From the NCBI GenBank assembly GCA_004352715.1, contig SCFE01000121.1, forward strand, positions 145,987-209,986: DNA of 64,000 nucleotides, written 5' to 3'. Under the pieces are notes generated by a model that saw only the letters and a program-made list of their open reading frames with translations, did not search any database and was not told the origin of the DNA. Below, piece after piece: positions 1-11,800 of the stretch. Within the stretch, counting starts at the first letter, position 1, and each line of letters begins with the position of its first letter. A program made the position numbers and the translations under genes. This DNA is from Hofstenia miamia. Its lineage: Eukaryota > Xenacoelomorpha > Acoela.

Positions 1-1408
1 GCCACTTCTCCCTTCAGATAGCACAACATAGTTGGCTACCTCAAGGTCGAATTTACGGTTGATAAGTTTGTGTAAAAGAAGAATGTCAGAATAAATCAGG
101 TGGTAACAAATAGGCAGGGTCTTTAACTGAACGAGTTGATTCTGATATGAACTGGTACCGCAAACCCATTTTAAAACTTTCATTTGGAATTTTTCGAGTT
201 TCTTCAACCAAGTTATATTGGGACACCAAATAAATGAGTTGTACAAAAGAATTGGCTTGACACAGGCACTATACATTTCTAGTTTCGTCTGCAAGGGGGA
301 TGAAAAAGGAATACATCGTTTGACTCTATGGAAACGACGAACAGAGGCCTTGAGTTTAACTTCGTCGTGGTACTGCCATGATAGCGTAGCATCGATATAA
401 ACATCAAGATCTTTGACGACATTACTGCGCCGAATTACCTCACCGCAGAGCGTGAGGTTTTCCCACAATAAAAATTTAGCCCATTTCTAAGAGTCAGTGT
501 ATAGACGGAATCGATGTCACGCTGTAACTCAGATAACGAATTGTGATACAGTTTGAGATCATCGGCAAACAGCTTGAAATTTGAATACCTAACAGCGTCA
601 GGGATGTCATTTATAAATAGGAGAAACATCAGGGGCCCGAGGACACTGCCCTGGGGGACACCACTCAGCACATTCCCAGGGTTAGAAAGAGTATTCTTTA
701 TTTTAACACATTGGACGCGATTGGATAAGTAGGAAGAGAGCAGGGAAAGGATGTCATCAGCGAAGCCCATGTCGGCTAACTTAGAAAGTAGCAGTTTATG
801 GGATATTGAATCAAAGGTTTTTCGGATGTCGAAATAAATGGCGTGGAAATCAGAGTTGGAATCATTTGAGTGATAAAGTGTGTTCACGAAGGTAAGAAGC
901 TGAGTGTGGGTTCCCCGGCAGGGCCGCAAACTATGCTGAGAGTCGGAGAGGAGATGCTTAACTTTATTGTAAATAAATCGAAAAGAGAAATTTTTGGTAA
1001 AATACTGATGAGTCTCGTTTCGGATATCAGAGTTATCGCCTGAATTATGTATTGGTGTGACATGAGCAGTTTCCACACATCAGGCCAGGTGCGCGATTGG
1101 ATTATATGCGAAAAGAGTATATGTACCAGAGGAGCAAGAATGCCAGATAAATTTTTAAAAATGAAGGGAGGAATGTCATCAGCACAGACTGCAGTGGTAT
1201 CAGGGACACCACGGAGCAGAGTCTCGATTTGATCTGTGGTGATACAAAGATCGGCTAGGAAAAAATGTCTTTCGGTGTTGGCCGAGTGAAATTCGAAGGA
1301 CTCAGGAATAAAAACATTGCATTTGTTGAACAGATTTGCCTTTGCTCGGTTTGTGGATGTAAAGGGTAGGAAAACAGTAACAAAGCGTAAAAATACAATT
1401 TTACCCAC
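1..1408 (-). mobile_element. Non-LTR retrotransposon (LINE) copy B, reverse transcriptase region, runs off the left edge
   Basis: Minus-strand remains of a LINE ORF2. From high to low coordinates: the linker before the reverse transcriptase (RT) (about 1408-1050, with the ADDIPPFIFK box), RT fingers and palm (about 1076-435), then thumb and C-terminal part (430 to 1) in another frame. The palm has the expected motifs: FDIRKTFDSISH with the first catalytic Asp, SGVPQGSVLGPLMFLLFIND, and an intact FADD box. The C-terminal piece contains ILLYNSFIWCPN and FQMKVLKWV, as in Jockey/CR1-type elements. The copy starts in the linker, so it is 5'-truncated, and it follows directly on copy A in the same orientation. 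At least one frameshift or stop near 435 and another around 1050 break it. It is inactive debris; the family (CR1 or Jockey-like) is not settled. Confidence 0.85.
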
Positions 1409-1411
1409 TAA

Positions 1412-4400
1412 TCAGTTTTACAGTCGAGGGTATGAATTGCTTCACATGCACGGTCAGTCTCGAGAAAGGTCTGTGATATCTCCCGGTACGGCTCCTTTCT
1501 GGGATAATAAATTGGTAGCGTTTTCTTTGATGCGCTGAGCAAGACAATAGGGAAAAACTTTCTCCCGGCTTTTAGTGGTGATACTAGCAGCTCGGTTGAG
1601 AATTCTTTGGCCCTTTGATAAATTTTTTGCCATAGCTCCGGTCAGTACTGGTGAACAATGGTCGAAAATTGAGAGAATCGATGCTGTGATTATGGAATTC
1701 AAAGCATCTTCAGGGCATGAGGAGGCCAATTGCCTTAGCACTGCTATCCGAGAAACAGTTTTTCTGCAGATTGAGTCAAAATATCGGTTCCAAGTAAGGT
1801 TGGGCTTAATATCACATTGAATTCACGATTGGTATGTCATCGGGCAGGGGATAAGTTGGAAGTGTACGTGAGCTAGATATAATCATTTGTTGAGATTTCT
1901 TTTTGTTTAGAGAAAGTATGTTATGCTCACAAAAATGCGCAATCAGTGGAGCATATGTGGCTATGGAAGTACAGCCCTTTTTAATGCGAACCACGGAATT
2001 TATGTCATCGGCATATTTGACAATATAAGACTTCTTGGCATGAAGATCGGCCATGTAAATTATGAATAGGAGAGGGCCGACTAGGGAGCCTTAAATGGGA
2101 CTCCGCTGGAGATATTGACATAACCACTGCTTACTCCCAGATAGTGAACATAAAATCTCCAGCCAAAGAGGTAATTCTTTACTCAATCCAGGATACAGAG
2201 GGAAGAATACGACTCAGCTTATGGCACAATTTGTGATGTGGGATGGTATCAAATGCTTTGCTGAGGTCAAAGGCCTGCAGAAGAACATCGTCACCTTCAT
2301 CGAGGATTGTAGAAATCTCGTCCAGGAGACACATAAGTGCTACACATGTAAATTTGCCTTTCTGGTACGCGAATTAGTTCTGATCGATGTAAGGAAGAAT
2401 CATGTCATTACGAGTCTTCAGGGCACAGTGTTCTAAGCATTTTGAAAGAACAGCCCGAAGAGAAATCGAACGTAATTCATTGACTGTGGGCTGACTCTGG
2501 CGGCTTTGTAAGCGTCAGGAAAAGTGCGGTCATGAAAGAGGTGTTACTCATATTACAAAGAGGCTCAGAGATTATATGTGCTGCAGCTTTGTGAAGTTTT
2601 TTAGGAATTCCGTCACTACCTGTGCTATGGCTTTTAATGGAATCTAGATAATTAAAAACCTAGATCGGAGAGACTAAACCGAACTCAGACAGACAACTCG
2701 GATACGGCGTGTAGTCTGCTTTATTAGCAGCAATGTTCTTCTTAAAAACACTGGCGATATCATTGTGTAGCATCGGCAGGTACTGTTTTCTAGTATCGGC
2801 CAGCTCACGCGCTTTTCGTGCTTACTAGTGACTAGTTGTTTGTATGCTTGTACAAATTGTTAATACGCATTGTATATAAGACACACCAACGCATCTGTAA
2901 ATAGAGAAAAAAGTTCAATTCAATTGTGTTCTCTTGTTACTTAGTTACAATCGCTGTTGCTCTAGTTAATGTTCACCTAAGCGACCTTCTGCTTTGACAT
3001 TAAGTCCTCTGGCATAGTTCTCTCTAGATTCAACCTAGTGATTCCACAATTGAGAGCTTCTTCAGCATGGGAGTAATTTTTGATTAGATTGGATATGGGA
3101 GCTTTGGAGATTCCTTTGGAAAAGGAAGTAAAAGGTTTCCATGTATCGCGAGCATTTTGAGCAGAAGATATGCAAATTCTCTTAGCGGTAATGATAGCGT
3201 CACCGAGTTTCTGCGAGGATTCTTTCCAGAGGATGAGGTCATTAGACGAGAAAGCGTCTTCTTTTTTGCACCTTATATCGCGAAATGTGTTCGTAAGCCA
3301 TTGGGGATCAGTGTCACGTACAGATTGAGGAGTTAAGTATATTGTAGAAAGTATTGACGTCGTTGACGGCGTAAATTTCATGCCAAGGCTGGCAACTCAG
3401 ATGGCAAATAAAAGAGACAATATTAATGACTCTGAGGTCGAAGACTCTTTGCTGAGGAAAAGTGAGTTTGGATTGCAACAGGGGTGGCGCAATGAACGAA
3501 AAGTGATCAGACATACCAATGGGGGCTTTGCACGTGATGGGATGATAGCTGTCTACTAGGTCAGATGGAACAAGTGTGACATCAAGAGAAGAAAATGTGA
3601 TAGTGTTGCAATTTACCAGGTTCTTGAGATTGACAGAGCAACAGATATCCTGTAGTTGGCTAGATAAGAAAGATAAATTAAAATCACCACATACGAAAAT
3701 GTTGCTGTTTGGATGGATATTGAGAGCATTGTCAATGCTGTCCACAATAAAGTGGTTAATGCTTTCATTAGTTGGATTTGGGAGACTGGGTGGTATATAA
3801 AGGACACCAACAGCAGCTTAGATTTTCTGAAAATGAACTAAAAATTGCTTTAATTTCAATGGGCTTATATTGTGTATGAGAACGTGCCTTGCCCAATTGA
3901 TTTGTGAGGGTAGAGTATTACACTACCACCCGGTCGATTGATTCTGTCTCATCTGAAAGGGGGACAATAATTTGATAGATAATTGTAGTAGAAATCTTCG
4001 TCTGTTAACCACGACTCGGAAACAGCAAAAAGGGTGAGTTCTTCTTGTAGACTTAGCATACGCAACCTATCTATAGTTTTTGAGAGAACGGGAAATTAAG
4101 AACTATAAAAAAGGGTGATAGAGAATCGGTGGGTTGCTGAAATTGATCTGGTTGGCTTGTCAATCCTGGATATAGTCATTTGTTCATTTTACTATAGTTC
4201 TTTTTGATGATCTTAAAGTTCCTGATGAAAAATGTTTTTCGAGGGTTCTCGATACGTCTATTTCGGAGTTCATATCGTAAGCAATACTCTTCAAGTCTTG
4301 CGTTTATGGATTTGTCATCTTGGACATAAATGTTGTTGTAATTGGTCTTGTTTCTCAATTTCTTACCATTCGTTAAAATTGCGGTTTTCGTTTCTGTGCT

Positions 4401-4840
4401 TTTCAGAGCGACGAGTAGAAGTTGTATATTTTCTGAGTTTTTTATCCACTTTTCTTTGTCGTGACTGTTTCATGCACATTGACTCCAATTGCCCAAATAT
4501 TTCATTTACTAAAATAATGTCGGATTTGGATTCGGATGAGACAGTTCCACAGATAATAATATTCCGCAACTTTTTGTGCTGTACAGCTAGCTCCTCTCTT
4601 ACCTATTCGTCAATATCTGAATATGAAAACATTGATTCGGTTTGCTTAGTTTGGTCAGTAGCTGAGAATTTATCAGGCATCTTTAATTCCAGTTCAGCAA
4701 TTCTTTCTTCATGAAATTTTTCGGTAGTTTCATTGGAAGCCAGATACTTATACATGTTGGGCAATGTGTGCTAGAACACTCGACAAGGTGCATGGCTCCT
4801 TCTTCATCGCCACTGTTTGATGCACTCATTTAATAGCCTA
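1412..4840 (-). mobile_element. Non-LTR retrotransposon (LINE) copy A, ORF1 to RT C-terminus, decayed
   Basis: Minus-strand LINE readable in pieces. ORF1-like part about 4830-4170, with coiled, charged sequence and the LRNIIICGTVSSESKSDI segment typical of the RNA-binding part of ORF1. AP-type endonuclease about 4110-3381, with ESWL, RPGG, VLYIPPSLPNP, GDFNLSFL and the late SDH motif. Linker 3381-2500 with a STGSDGIP box. RT about 2500-1812, with FAYQKGKFTC, AFDLSKAFDTIP and KYADDI. Thumb and C-terminus 1741-1412. Stops and frameshifts are frequent, and a solo LTR (2766-3048) sits in the linker. It is inactive. Its end meets the start of copy B at about 1410, so the two copies lie head to tail. 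Confidence 0.82.
2766..3048 (+). mobile_element. Solo LTR inside LINE copy A, with 4-bp target duplication
   Basis: Starts TGTAGCATCG and ends GTGATTCCACA, so the ends are imperfect inverted repeats. It is flanked on both sides by ATTG (2762-2765 and 3049-3052), a 4-bp target-site duplication. It contains TATATAAG at about 2873, a plausible U3 TATA box, followed by a stretch matching the second copy at 5957. Compared with that copy it carries roughly 90 extra bases in its 3' half. The 4-bp duplication fits Ty3/gypsy or BEL elements. No internal region remains, which is what LTR-LTR recombination leaves. Confidence 0.8.
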
Positions 4841-5956
4841 ATTATACTGTATAATAAACAGCAGTGATAACATTGTAATATCCTTATTGTCGTAATCAAT
4901 ATATGCTTTTAGCACTGAAACTCAGAATGTTGTCAATGTGTTTTCCATGTTTTAGATACTACAGTATTGCACACTCCAAATAACTTTAGAGTCCTGCGAA
5001 TATTAGAAATCAAATTCGAATCTGTGTTGAATTCGAAAATTCAAATCTTGGTAGACTACAAGGGCGGATCTACACATTTCTGATGGCGGTAGAGAAATTT
5101 TGTGATAGACTGATTTTGGTTATGACACAACTATTTTGCACTGGCCACATGTTCTAGCACTTTCTGTTCGTTAAGGTTAATGCATGCGCAAAGTCCCGGG
5201 AATTGAAACGGACTAACATTATTATTAGTTATGGGCCATGTGAGTTGAAGTCACAACAAAGTTTATTGGTTAGATAAAGCAATTTTTCACAAATTTCTTC
5301 AAAAGTTTTGCAGTTCTCTTGTATGCTGGCAAAAATATTCTCAAAGGGCATATCCTACTAGCAATGAAAACATGTGAATATCATGCAACCAAAAAGTGCT
5401 AGATGGTTTGCATAGACAAATGGTGGCCTAAGAATTTTATTACCGCCATTTTTCTCGTTGCTATACGTGTTTAATGTACTTCAAAAATATTTTGTTCCCA
5501 ATACAAATTGAGTAACGTGTTTCTAAATTATAACATATTGCGACCTCTTGCTTAAAAATCTGTTTTAATTTACAACAAATGCAATGAATCATTTCTTATT
5601 TTATTAGAACAGGTTCAAATTCATCGGGAGAATAATAGGAAGAGGAATCACTGCATACTGATTCATCAGAAATATAACAAACGGAAAGTTATCAGCACGT
5701 TTTATTTAAGAAAATCACGCTTACAAATCACCAATATATAATGTTCTAGACCACATCGATATAAAACCATGTTCTAGGAATCAGAAATGCTGTTTAATTC
5801 ATATTTACTATTGACTATTGACGTTTTTTAATATGGCAGCCTTCTAAACCGAAGCTAGCAAATACATTTGAAGTATCACTTTCTAGGCTGTTAAGGAATA
5901 GAATGCACACATGTTGCTTAAATCATGATTACTTAAGTTACAAATAGGTGTGATAA
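4841..5956. other. No gene recognised
   Basis: AT-rich sequence with no long open frame and no exon I can assign. A segment at about 4990-5045 (CTGCGAATATTAGAAATC followed by AATTCGAATC-type words) resembles the inverted ends noted at 52480 and 55150, so it is probably an old repeat end. Confidence 0.4.
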
Positions 5957-6147
5957 TGTAGCATCGCTGGTAGTTGTTGCTATTTATCGGCCAGACCTCG
6001 CGCTTTTCTTGTTAGTGACTGGTAGTTGTAATATTTGTACATATTGTAAATAACATTGTATATAAAGACCAAAGCATTTTGTAAATAGAAGTAGTTTCAA
6101 CTGTATTCTCTTTGTGTTCGCTAGAATCACACCCCAGTGATTCTACA
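5957..6147 (+). mobile_element. Solo LTR, second copy, with 4-bp target duplication
   Basis: 191 bp starting TGTAGCATCG and ending GTGATTCTACA (TGTAG...CTACA inverted ends), flanked by ATAA on both sides (5953-5956 and 6148-6151). Shared blocks with the copy at 2766 include CGCGCTTTTC, ATTGTATATAA and the stretch around TGTAAATAGA. The TATA-like TATATAAAG at about 6059 puts transcription on the plus strand. Confidence 0.82.
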
Positions 6148-6768
6148 ATAATATAAATATAGAAATGGATAAACATCTTTTAGAGTTTGTCTGTTCTATC
6201 AAATATATATATTTCTATGTTGATTGCACATATTCGCCAATGCTTTCCTCTCAAATTTTTAATGATGAAACCACATCAATGAATGCTTCTAGAACATCAG
6301 CAATCTTTAAATTTGTTGAAAAATCAAAAACTGTATACAGAACAGAAATTGCAAATTTGACACGGTAAATTTTGAAATTGTATCTGCACATTCCATACTT
6401 GATTTTTAACAAAATTTTTGATTCTGTAGGTGTTTGCCCGTCTATTCGTGATACACTTTAATGGTCTAGAATGTGATGCTTGGGTTTTTTCCTAGTTTTG
6501 TTTTAGATAGCTGCCATATTTAAAAAATATCCAGTCACTGAATTAACTCAATAAGGATTTTTAACTGAGGCAAATCTGATTTAAACAGTATTTTCCAATT
6601 TCTAATGTATGGTTTCATATCTATTGATAATATATTTTGGTAGTCTAGAAATAGTTTTTTTCAAAGATATTAGTCAGTTTCAATTTCTAAGGCGGTCATT
6701 TAAAAATATCAATTTTCGCTGAAATAGCTAAAATGGGGATTTAAGTAAATGATATCCCAGTACTTATA
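6148..6768. other. No gene recognised
   Basis: Contains one short open frame of 67 codons (6165-6368) that directly follows the solo LTR. Its translation matches no family I know and its composition is that of the surrounding AT-rich DNA. I do not call it a gene. Confidence 0.4.
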
Positions 6769-6824
6769 CAGGGTGTCCACAAATTCTCTTTACAATTTGA
6801 AAAATTTATTACAAAAGCAGTTTA

Positions 6825-6918
6825 CATTATACGATATTGAAAATTATACGATATTGCCGTACCAAATTCTACATTATACGGTATTGAGAATTATACGATA
6901 TTGCTGGTCCAAAATGGC
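6825..6918 (+). repeat. Tandem 47-bp duplication in the transposon leader
   Basis: Two adjacent 47-bp units, starting at 6825 and 6872. Each holds two copies of ATTATACG(A/G)TATTG separated by a few bases, so the 14-mer appears four times. The units differ at a handful of positions. They lie inside the element, between its left inverted repeat and the ATG at 6914, where a transposase binding or promoter role is possible but unproven. Confidence 0.8.
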
Positions 6919-7288
6919 TACTCCTCAAGAAAAAGCACAATGTGTATCGTCGTTTATTGAAACCAAATCGGATGTTCAGACTCAGTATGGAAGAGATCCT
7001 CCCTCTCGTCCTTCCATTCGTGCATGGCACAAGAAATTCATGGAGACACGGACTGTATTTGATAGAGAAAGGAGCGGGCGACAAAAAACATCTGAGGAAA
7101 ACATCGATCGTGTTTCACAAGCCTTTACTCGTTCTTTTACAAAATCCATTCGCATTGCTGCCAGAGAGTTGCAACTACCGCGTTCAACAGTGCACAAGCT
7201 CCTCCACAAGAATTCCTTTTCCGAAAGGATTCGGAATGCCATTGCCACCATTGATGGACCTATGCTACAGAAACATGGCAAGAAATAG
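6914..7288 (+). pseudogene. Transposase remnant: helix-turn-helix N-terminus joined to C-terminal tail, catalytic core deleted
   Basis: The open frame from ATG 6914 begins MATPQEKAQCVSSF and continues through PPSRPSIRAWHKKFMETRTV, SGRQKTSEENIDRV and ARELQLPRSTVHKLLHKN. This is the paired-type DNA-binding region (DUF4817-like) of a mariner-superfamily transposase that is widespread in arthropod genomes. After about 105 residues it jumps to RIRNAIATIDGPML, the extreme C-terminus of the same family, then stops at 7288. The whole DDE/D catalytic domain, roughly 150-200 residues, is absent. The product could at most bind DNA. The open frame has survived, so a repressor-like role is conceivable, but simple non-autonomous status is the default reading. 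Confidence 0.85.
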
Positions 7289-7460
7289 AGTACCGACTTG
7301 ACGTCCTTCATGCAACTAATGGTGCTCATATAGAGGTCTATTAAATATTGTTAAAAAACTTTAATAAATATTTATTAAAATGAAAAAAATCTGGTAAATA
7401 TATCTCATAAATTGCTTTTATAATAAATTTTTCAAATTGTAGAGATTTGTGGACACCCTG

Positions 7461-8836
7461 TATGTACATATCTTGCAAAACAAATTAAGTGGCAAAGTTG
7501 AAGTATTTTATTATGACTCAACCATCCTAGCCGCGCGGTGTGCTCATGTGCTCAGCTATCGACGTTTAAACATCACAGGATTTTTACTTTCGATTGTGTC
7601 CTCAACTTTTGCATTTTGAGTAAATGCAGCTTGGAGCAAACCATTTTTAGAGTCCAATAGCATAAAATGTCAAATGAAATGCAAAATCTCTGCTTTTTGT
7701 GTGGCAACTTACCGATATCTGTTCATGAAATTGACATAGTTATTATTTATTAATGTTGTAAGGTTTACATAGATGAATGATCTGTTATACAAATTAATAT
7801 TAAATAATGCTGTTTTTGATTTGATCTGCGTTTTTTTCCACTTGCACTCTTTCCAGTAATTTAGTTTTGGTAAATCTTCGCAAATGTTGCATGCCGCTGT
7901 CTTGTTGGCTACAGCAGAATAGAATGCCCTGGAAGATATTTTAGTGTGTTGCGTTTGTATTTTATAATGGTATATACAATATATTCATTGGCAAACTTCA
8001 ATTTCGGACGTTCCGCTTTCAACTGTTTACTATAGAAGTATAAATATTCCGTATACTGTAATAAAGTTCATCAATGAATTTCCGATTTTATTCTAATTAA
8101 TTATGGCAGAGGTTACATTAAGTTCATTGCGGATGTCAACACAGCACAAGGCATTGTCACAAATTGGAAATTTACAAAAGCTTATAATTGTTATTGACAC
8201 TAGAACACAACTAGTAGTTGATGCCAATTATAAACGTACGTTCTCTTTATCTAAATGTTATTAGGTGAATGACTCTTAGTTTTTATATTAATAGCTCTGT
8301 CTTAAAATATTTTTTTCAACTCCGAAATTGCATACTAAATTTACGCAATATAATACTAGAATATACATCTTTTTTAAGCAATGACTTTTCAATTACACCT
8401 CTTGTGTTTTTTAATGACAATATTACATTTTATTTCCTTTTTCTAATTGCACTAAGTCTTAATCTATTTATGACGGAATTTTCTACAATTGTTCCACACT
8501 CAAACCCTTTTCACGATTTAAAAAGATGTAATTTAGAGGTATTTTAAAAAGAAGCGTCTAGTATTGTTGCTGCAACAGCATTAGTAATTGTATTTTTGAA
8601 AAGTTTCTTATAAAATCCTAGAATTATCTTCATTAAAAAATTAAATTGAATTTAAAAATCACGTATTAAATTTGCTCTTTAATGTAACCAATTGGTTTTA
8701 GGACTAAGCTCTACAATATAAATTACCTTCTCTGTATCATTCTATTCAAATTCTCATTGTATTTCCGATGAAAATTAAGATTTAGAAATAAAGAATTTTG
8801 TTAACTATCAAATAGTAATTCTGCATTTTATTTCAG
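7461..8836. other. Upstream region of the AP-2 mu gene
   Basis: No recognisable coding exon. Because a splice acceptor (TTTATTTCAG, ending 8836) lies only 7 bases before the AP-2 mu start codon, a non-coding first exon and the promoter should be in this stretch or further upstream. An ATG-led frame at about 8104 (MAEVTLSSLR...) is short and matches nothing I know. Confidence 0.45.
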
Positions 8837-8843
8837 TTTAATT

Positions 8844-11800
8844 ATGATTGGAGGGTTGTTCGTGTACAACCATAAAGGTGAAGTCCTCATCACCAGAATG
8901 TTTCGCAACGATATCTCTCGCAGTGCTTGTGATGCGTTCCGCGTCCATGTTATTCATGCTCGTCAACAGGTTCTCACAGTTTGATCAAATAATTACAAAT
9001 AATTTTATAAATGCACTAAGAAATACGAGTTAATGTTTACAAATGTTAAGTATCTGTAAATATTGAGTAGAAGAGTTCCTCATAAAACGAGTTTCCATTT
9101 TTTTTAAATTAGCAGCAGTTCCGCAGTGTGGCAATGGTAGCTGTTATCTTCCAGTTGGCATCTCTAACATTGTATATATCCTGTATTCTTGCCCATTTCA
9201 ATCTTCGGATGTTCGTTATCTATCATAAAAACTTGTATTTTCGATTGTAAATATTGTGAAATGGACGAACAGCATGGTTCCAAGCAATCATTCGAACTTG
9301 TAAAAGAGTTGAGTTAATCAAATATATGGTACCAAATATTAGTACTATATATTTGTAAACATTAACTTTTTATGTTCAATAGAATTATAATTTATAACGT
9401 TGTGTAAACCTTATATATTTTTAAACAAGTATATTACTGGTAAGAATATCGAGAGCATCTAAATGCAGTGTAATTTATCACCAAACAAAAAGACATGTTC
9501 TTAAAATGTTTTATTTATAAGTCCTAAAAATTTTGTTATCAATAAATATATTCAAATTTGTTTTGATTTTAAAATATGTCACTCAGAGGCGTTAAGTAGA
9601 TATATTAAATAATTCTCTTCTTTGCCAGGAAAAAATTTCATACACTGATGATGGAGCAACACATTTTGTTATTCATTATGATTAGGTGAAATCGCCAGTA
9701 AACAACATCGCACGTACGACCTTTTTTCATACAAAATCCGGCAATGTTTGGATAGCAGCAGTAAGTAAGCAGAATGTCAATGCCGCGCTGGTTTTTGAAT
9801 TTCTCAATAAACTAAAACAGCTGATGACATCTTACTTCGGCAAAATCAACGAAGATACAATAAAGAATAACTTTGTACTCATTTATGAATTATTGGACGA
9901 AATTCTCGACTATGGTTATCCACAAAATACTGATCATGGAATTTTGAAGACTTTCATTACTCAGCAAGGCATAAAGGCTAATGTTCGTGAAGAGCCTACT
10001 CAAATAACTAGTCAGGTAATTCGCCTTTTGTTCTTCAACATCCTTTCTTAACTTAGGTTACTGGTCAAATTGCATGGAGGCGTGAAGGTATTAAGTATCG
10101 AAGAAATGAGCTTTATTTGGACGTACTGGAGAACGTCAACCTCTTAATGTCTCCGCAAGGGCAAGTTCTCAGTGCGCATGTAGCTGGTCGTGTGGTAATG
10201 AAAAGTTTTCTATCAGGTATGCCCGAGTGTAAATTTGGACTCAATGACAAAATCACCATGGAAAAGCAATCTTCCTTAAAAGTTGATGACATTTCTGGCA
10301 GCAAATCTGGTGGCAAGGGTTCCATTGCAATTGACGATTGTACTTTCCATCAGTAAGTTTATATTTATTGATTGTGTTTTAATAATATGCTTCTAGATGC
10401 GTGAAGTTGAGTAAATTCGAATCTGAACGAAATATCAGCTTCATTCCGCCTGATGGTGAGTTTGAGCTCATGAGATATAGAACAACAAAGGATATCAACC
10501 TCCCCTTCCGCGTCATTCCATTGGTCAGAGATGTTAACAAATCAAAAATGGAGTTCAAAGTAGTACTAAAATCTAATTTTAAGCCTGTTCTTCAAGGCCA
10601 AAAAATTGAGGTGCTCATTAACTTTTTTCTAAATGTTATCAAAATAATTTATAGACATCATTAAAAATGAAGTGTATCTTACAGTATTTTAGAGTAATTT
10701 TATAGGTATTCCAATAATTTAGACAACTAGAATAACAGAATACCTAGCAATACTATTCTGTGAAAAATGAGTAGCCTTACCTTGAATACTTGATAGTGAA
10801 ATTTAGAGAATAATATTAAACAATATTATGCATGCCATTAGTATATGGTAATAAGGAATGATGATTCAATTCACGCTGAAATAATATCCTACAAAACCTA
10901 ACAAAACATATTTTACATCTTATTTTATTTTTGGTTATTTTTGTAACAATCGATAAGACCTTAAATGTATGTGTTGGTTAAACTAAAAATAACTAAGGAT
11001 TTTCGCTTTTTTTATTTTGATTATGCATTGAATTTAAAGAATAAATACTTAGGTACGAATTCCCACTCCCCTTAATACAGTAAACGCCCAACTAATTTGT
11101 ATGAAAGGCCGCGCAAAGTACAAATCTAGTGAAAATTGCATCGTTTGGAAGATTAAGCGAATGAGTGGAATGAAAGAGTCGCAGATCAGTGCAGAAGTTG
11201 AATTAATGGAGTCTAAGGTATGTATCTCTTGAAAATATTAATACAATGCTATTGATGGAGCCTGTGGGTGTCATAAATCAGAAATTTTTAAAGTATGCAA
11301 CTTGATCTCTAGAGCCATGACTTCCAATTGGACCATAACTTAGATGGTAAGATGCTGTTGTAGAATTATTCTAAGATAATTAACATCAAATGTATGATTC
11401 TGAAAATCTTCAAAGTTTAGAAAACCCATTCAATGTTCGTGTATTCTAGTACCAATATGTCGCATTGGTGGAATTTATGACAATTCTGACATTCGTTTTT
11501 GTACACTAAAAGATAATTTTTACTTTTTGTTCATTATGACTAATTTTGGAAAGAATTTATTCATGTCATATATGTCACAGAATCAAAAAGTTAATTTGTC
11601 AATTAAAAATTTTCAACCAAGGCATTGTAATCTTTTCCCAATTTTTGCTTCCATCATTTAACACAATATAGCTTTTCGCTAACCTACCATTTTTTAACGA
11701 AACCCATTTACTAAGTGAGAATAATCATTTCACAAGAATACCACTTGACCTAATTACCCTGCAGTCATGACTATTCAAATTTATGAAGGATTAAACTAGA

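Larger units (their letters stand above)
6769..7460 (+). mobile_element. Internally deleted Tc1/mariner-superfamily transposon with complete ends
   Basis: Terminal inverted repeats of about 50 bp: left CAGGGTGTCCACAAATTCTC..., right ending ...GAGATTTGTGGACACCCTG. Each side also shares the block around CAATTTGAAAAATTTATT. TA dinucleotides flank both ends (6767-6768 and 7461-7462), the standard Tc1/mariner target duplication. The 692-bp element is about half the usual autonomous length because the middle of the transposase gene is missing. A 47-bp direct duplication lies just before the start codon (6825-6918). Confidence 0.88.

Noticed and set aside
8104-8262. ATG-led frame MAEVTLSSLR before the AP-2 mu gene
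   Set aside because: No family resemblance and no clear donor leading into the gene; kept only as a note in the upstream region.
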